A stretch of DNA of 64,000 nucleotides from Mucilaginibacter agri (GTDB lineage: Bacteria; Bacteroidota; Bacteroidia; Sphingobacteriales; Sphingobacteriaceae), in the NCBI RefSeq assembly GCF_009928685.1, contig NZ_WWEO01000045.1:806001-870000 (forward strand), given 5' to 3'. Positions 62,132 to 64,000 of the stretch are shown here, one piece after another. The notes under the pieces are model-generated. The model made no database searches. It was not told the DNA's origin and was given only the letters and a program-made list of their open reading frames with translations. Position 1 is the stretch's first letter. The number at the start of each line of letters is the position of its first letter. A program made the translations under genes and the position numbers.

Positions 62132-63076
62132 TTATTTAATATTAGCTCTAGCGTTTATTTCAGGACTCCATGCATTTGTTGATATGCCAAAACTTTGGGT
62201 GCCAAACAATGCTCCCGAATAATTATACTGCATATTGTTTTCGAGTCTTATGTACAAACCAAAGCGATTTTTGGGTAGTACTTTACTTGCCAGCACAACG
62301 CTTTTTGCATTTATACAACCAATAGTTATAGATGGATAATCATAGGCCCACACAAGCGCACTATAGGTAAGGCCAGAGCTAACTTTATCGGCACTGGAAA
62401 GTAAAAGCTGAAATATTTTAGTAGAACGTAACGCGGTTTCTGATTGTGCACGTAGTTCGCCAATACCTGTAGTCATATCCAGTCCGAGAGGATAATCCGT
62501 AAAGCTCATTCTAAACGCGGTGGCCTCCTGTGGTAAAATATCGTCAAGTTTTACCTGCACTTTAGCCACCACCCGGCTTAATAAGATTGTTTTTGTTAGC
62601 GTTCCGTTCAAATCAATCTCTGCAGCGGCGTAAAAGGTGTCGTATATAACATTGTCGTTATAATAAAATATAGGTAGCGCTACACCCGTAGCCTTGGTTT
62701 TCATTTCCATGTGGCCGGGCGCCTGGCAACCAACAAAATAAACATAATAATGGTTTGCGGGAAGCGAATCCGTAATTGTACCAAAATTTACGTCTGTAGA
62801 TTTTTGAATTTGTTGCTTAACCAACACGTAGTTTCCACTGGTTTCTTTTTTAAACACGTAGTATTGTAAATAATCTATTTGGTCTTTTAATGCATTAATA
62901 GATTTAGTTGAAACAGAATTGGTAACGACAGAGGCTGTATCCCTAAATTCCCAAACATTAAATCCAACAGGATAAAGTTTTCCTACCGGTGTACTACCTC
63001 CTTCATCGATGGATGCCTTTTGACAGGATACGAAAAACGTAGCTAGAATTGCGAGTAATAGTAATTTTGATTTCAT
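62132..63076 (-). CDS. Fimbrillin-accessory-like (FimB/Mfa2-type) lipoprotein
   Basis: 314 residues with a lipoprotein signal (FFVSC, Cys18). Mature sequence: INALKDQIDYLQYYVFKKET then a strand-rich Ig-like part with ITDSLPANHYYVYFVGCQAP, TKTILLSRVVAKVQVKLDDI and YSALVWAYDYPSITIG. The order 'YYVFkkeG...LPAnhYyvyfv...RvvAKVqv' resembles FimB/Mfa2-type anchor subunits of Bacteroidota pili. No fimbrial operon partners are visible, so it may act alone or with distant genes. The match is by pattern only. Confidence 0.5.
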   Translation of the reverse strand: MKSKLLLLAILATFFVSCQKASIDEGGSTPVGKLYPVGFNVWEFRDTASVVTNSVSTKSINALKDQIDYLQYYVFKKETSGNYVLVKQQIQKSTDVNFGTITDSLPANHYYVYFVGCQAPGHMEMKTKATGVALPIFYYNDNVIYDTFYAAAEIDLNGTLTKTILLSRVVAKVQVKLDDILPQEATAFRMSFTDYPLGLDMTTGIGELRAQSETALRSTKIFQLLLSSADKVSSGLTYSALVWAYDYPSITIGCINAKSVVLASKVLPKNRFGLYIRLENNMQYNYSGALFGTQSFGISTNAWSPEINARANIK

Positions 63077-64000
63077 ATCGTGATGATTATTTACCCAAAA
63101 ATATTCTCCACAATCTTTAAATCTTACTCAAAGAACGGAATGAGAGCCAACACGTATAAAATCGATAAGTAACAAATAACCAGCAAGTTTTAATAATTAA
63201 AAGACACAAAAATTTCGCCAAAAGGCATCCAAATATCCATTATTGTCAATTAAGTATAGTTTATAGAAATTATTTTTCGGCAAAGAATTTTTTACTACAC
63301 ATACCGCGTTCTCATTGTAAACTCAACGAAAAAATGCGGTTCAAATTAACCAGGTTATAAAATGAGGATAATTGAATTTGGTCGAGTAATTTATACTGCC
63401 AAACTGAGAGCGATGGATCTGAATGCCTATTCTGCTTTGGAAGACTTACATAAACAATATCCTGTATAAAGGTAATTACAAATTTACTCGCCAGATCCTA
63501 CAGGTCATCAGGATTGCCATCTTATAAAAGCACCTTCACCCAATTTGTTCTCTAGGCTACATATATAATATATAGAAGCTAAGGTATTAGGTAGGCAACT
63601 ATTGAGTGCCATTTTTCATTTTTGTTTTGGTTGACAAATCGGCAAATCCGAACATCTCCCATTTAACTAAATATAATTCAATATTATTATCACAATTAAG
63701 TAGTCGCTTTGAGAGAAAAACCTGGCCTTTTAAACGATTTAAGAAAAAAATATTATTCAATAATTACAAATATTAAATTTTCGTTAAAAATTAAAAAAAA
63801 TATAAGATTTAGTATTATTTTTTATTAAGTTAGAAGTATATTGTAATACTATCTAAAATTATTGACAGTTTATCCCCCCTTGAGTAAACTGCCAGTTTTA
63901 TACTTCTTTGCTCTACCTCATTTTTTTTTAGAAGAACATATTGCATGTAAATACACACATATTTATTCGTGTGTGTACAAAACTTACCAGAAGGATATTG
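63077..64000. other. AT-rich terminal region without a supported gene
   Basis: The 924 nt to the window edge are strongly AT-rich. The only plausible reading frame is 35 codons (63362-63469, plus), with no recognised family. Two small inverted repeats are present: CAGTTTA/TAAACTG (63866-63891) and TACACACA/TGTGTGTA (63952-63977). A gene may begin beyond the edge. Confidence 0.4.

Noticed and set aside
63362..63469. 35-codon plus-strand ORF starting MRIIEFGRVIYTAKL
   Set aside because: Too short and without a recognised family or promoter; listed only as the best reading frame in an empty region.

Overview
This window looks like a chromosome segment of a Bacteroidota bacterium, most likely family Sphingobacteriaceae (Mucilaginibacter/Pedobacter-like). 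The evidence is a SusC/SusD pair with a FecR anti-sigma factor and ECF sigma factor, type IX secretion features (type B CHU_C sorting domain plus a PorP/SprF partner), DUF6515/DUF2490/DUF3943/DUF5689 families, and -7 elements of the Bacteroidota TAnnTTTG type. The genus is inference. No rRNA, tRNA, CRISPR array or intact insertion sequence was seen.

Layout. 0-9 kb: unlinked genes (DUF5655 protein, an SSB paralogue, a beta-propeller lipoprotein, an acyltransferase, an MBL hydrolase, a cupin, a TPR histidine kinase) interrupted by a small AT-rich foreign patch (3.7-5.2 kb) with a frameshifted DUF5681-like relic and a RES-like gene. 9-19 kb: a complete ECF sigma / FecR / SusC / SusD / DUF5689 locus with a secreted metallophosphoesterase; two near-identical promoter boxes precede the phosphoesterase gene and fecR. 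19-35 kb: about twenty minus-strand genes for cell-envelope proteins, mostly of unknown function (three operons plus two single genes). 35-36.4 kb: a GH18 lipoprotein. 36.6-55.4 kb: a plus-strand type IX adhesin operon: a 1496-residue Ig-like repeat protein, a 3637-residue DUF11 repeat protein with a type B sorting domain, a PorP/SprF protein and an OmpA-family protein. 55.5-56.5 kb: a third DUF6515 gene. 56.9-61.9 kb: a polysaccharide gene cluster. 62-63 kb: a fimbrillin-like lipoprotein. The last 0.9 kb is AT-rich and empty.

Main discovery candidate. Seven intergenic sites carry the dyad GTTkCA-N10-TGmAAC (22 bp), and six of the seven have a TTTG-ending -7-like element 50 or 51 nt beyond it (the seventh has TAATTTTA at the same place). 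In five of the seven the next start codon lies about 20-35 nt past the predicted transcription start. They precede DUF6515 (twice), DUF3943, the transporter/DUF502/DUF2541/DUF2490 operon, the porin/Spy-like/BamA-like operon, a short apparently frameshifted gene, and the giant adhesin operon. This looks like an uncharacterised activator-dependent envelope regulon that also controls a type IX adhesin.

Second candidate: the 1496-residue protein ends halfway through a module whose missing second half appears right after the signal peptide of the giant adhesin. This suggests gene fission and possibly docking of the two proteins by domain complementation.
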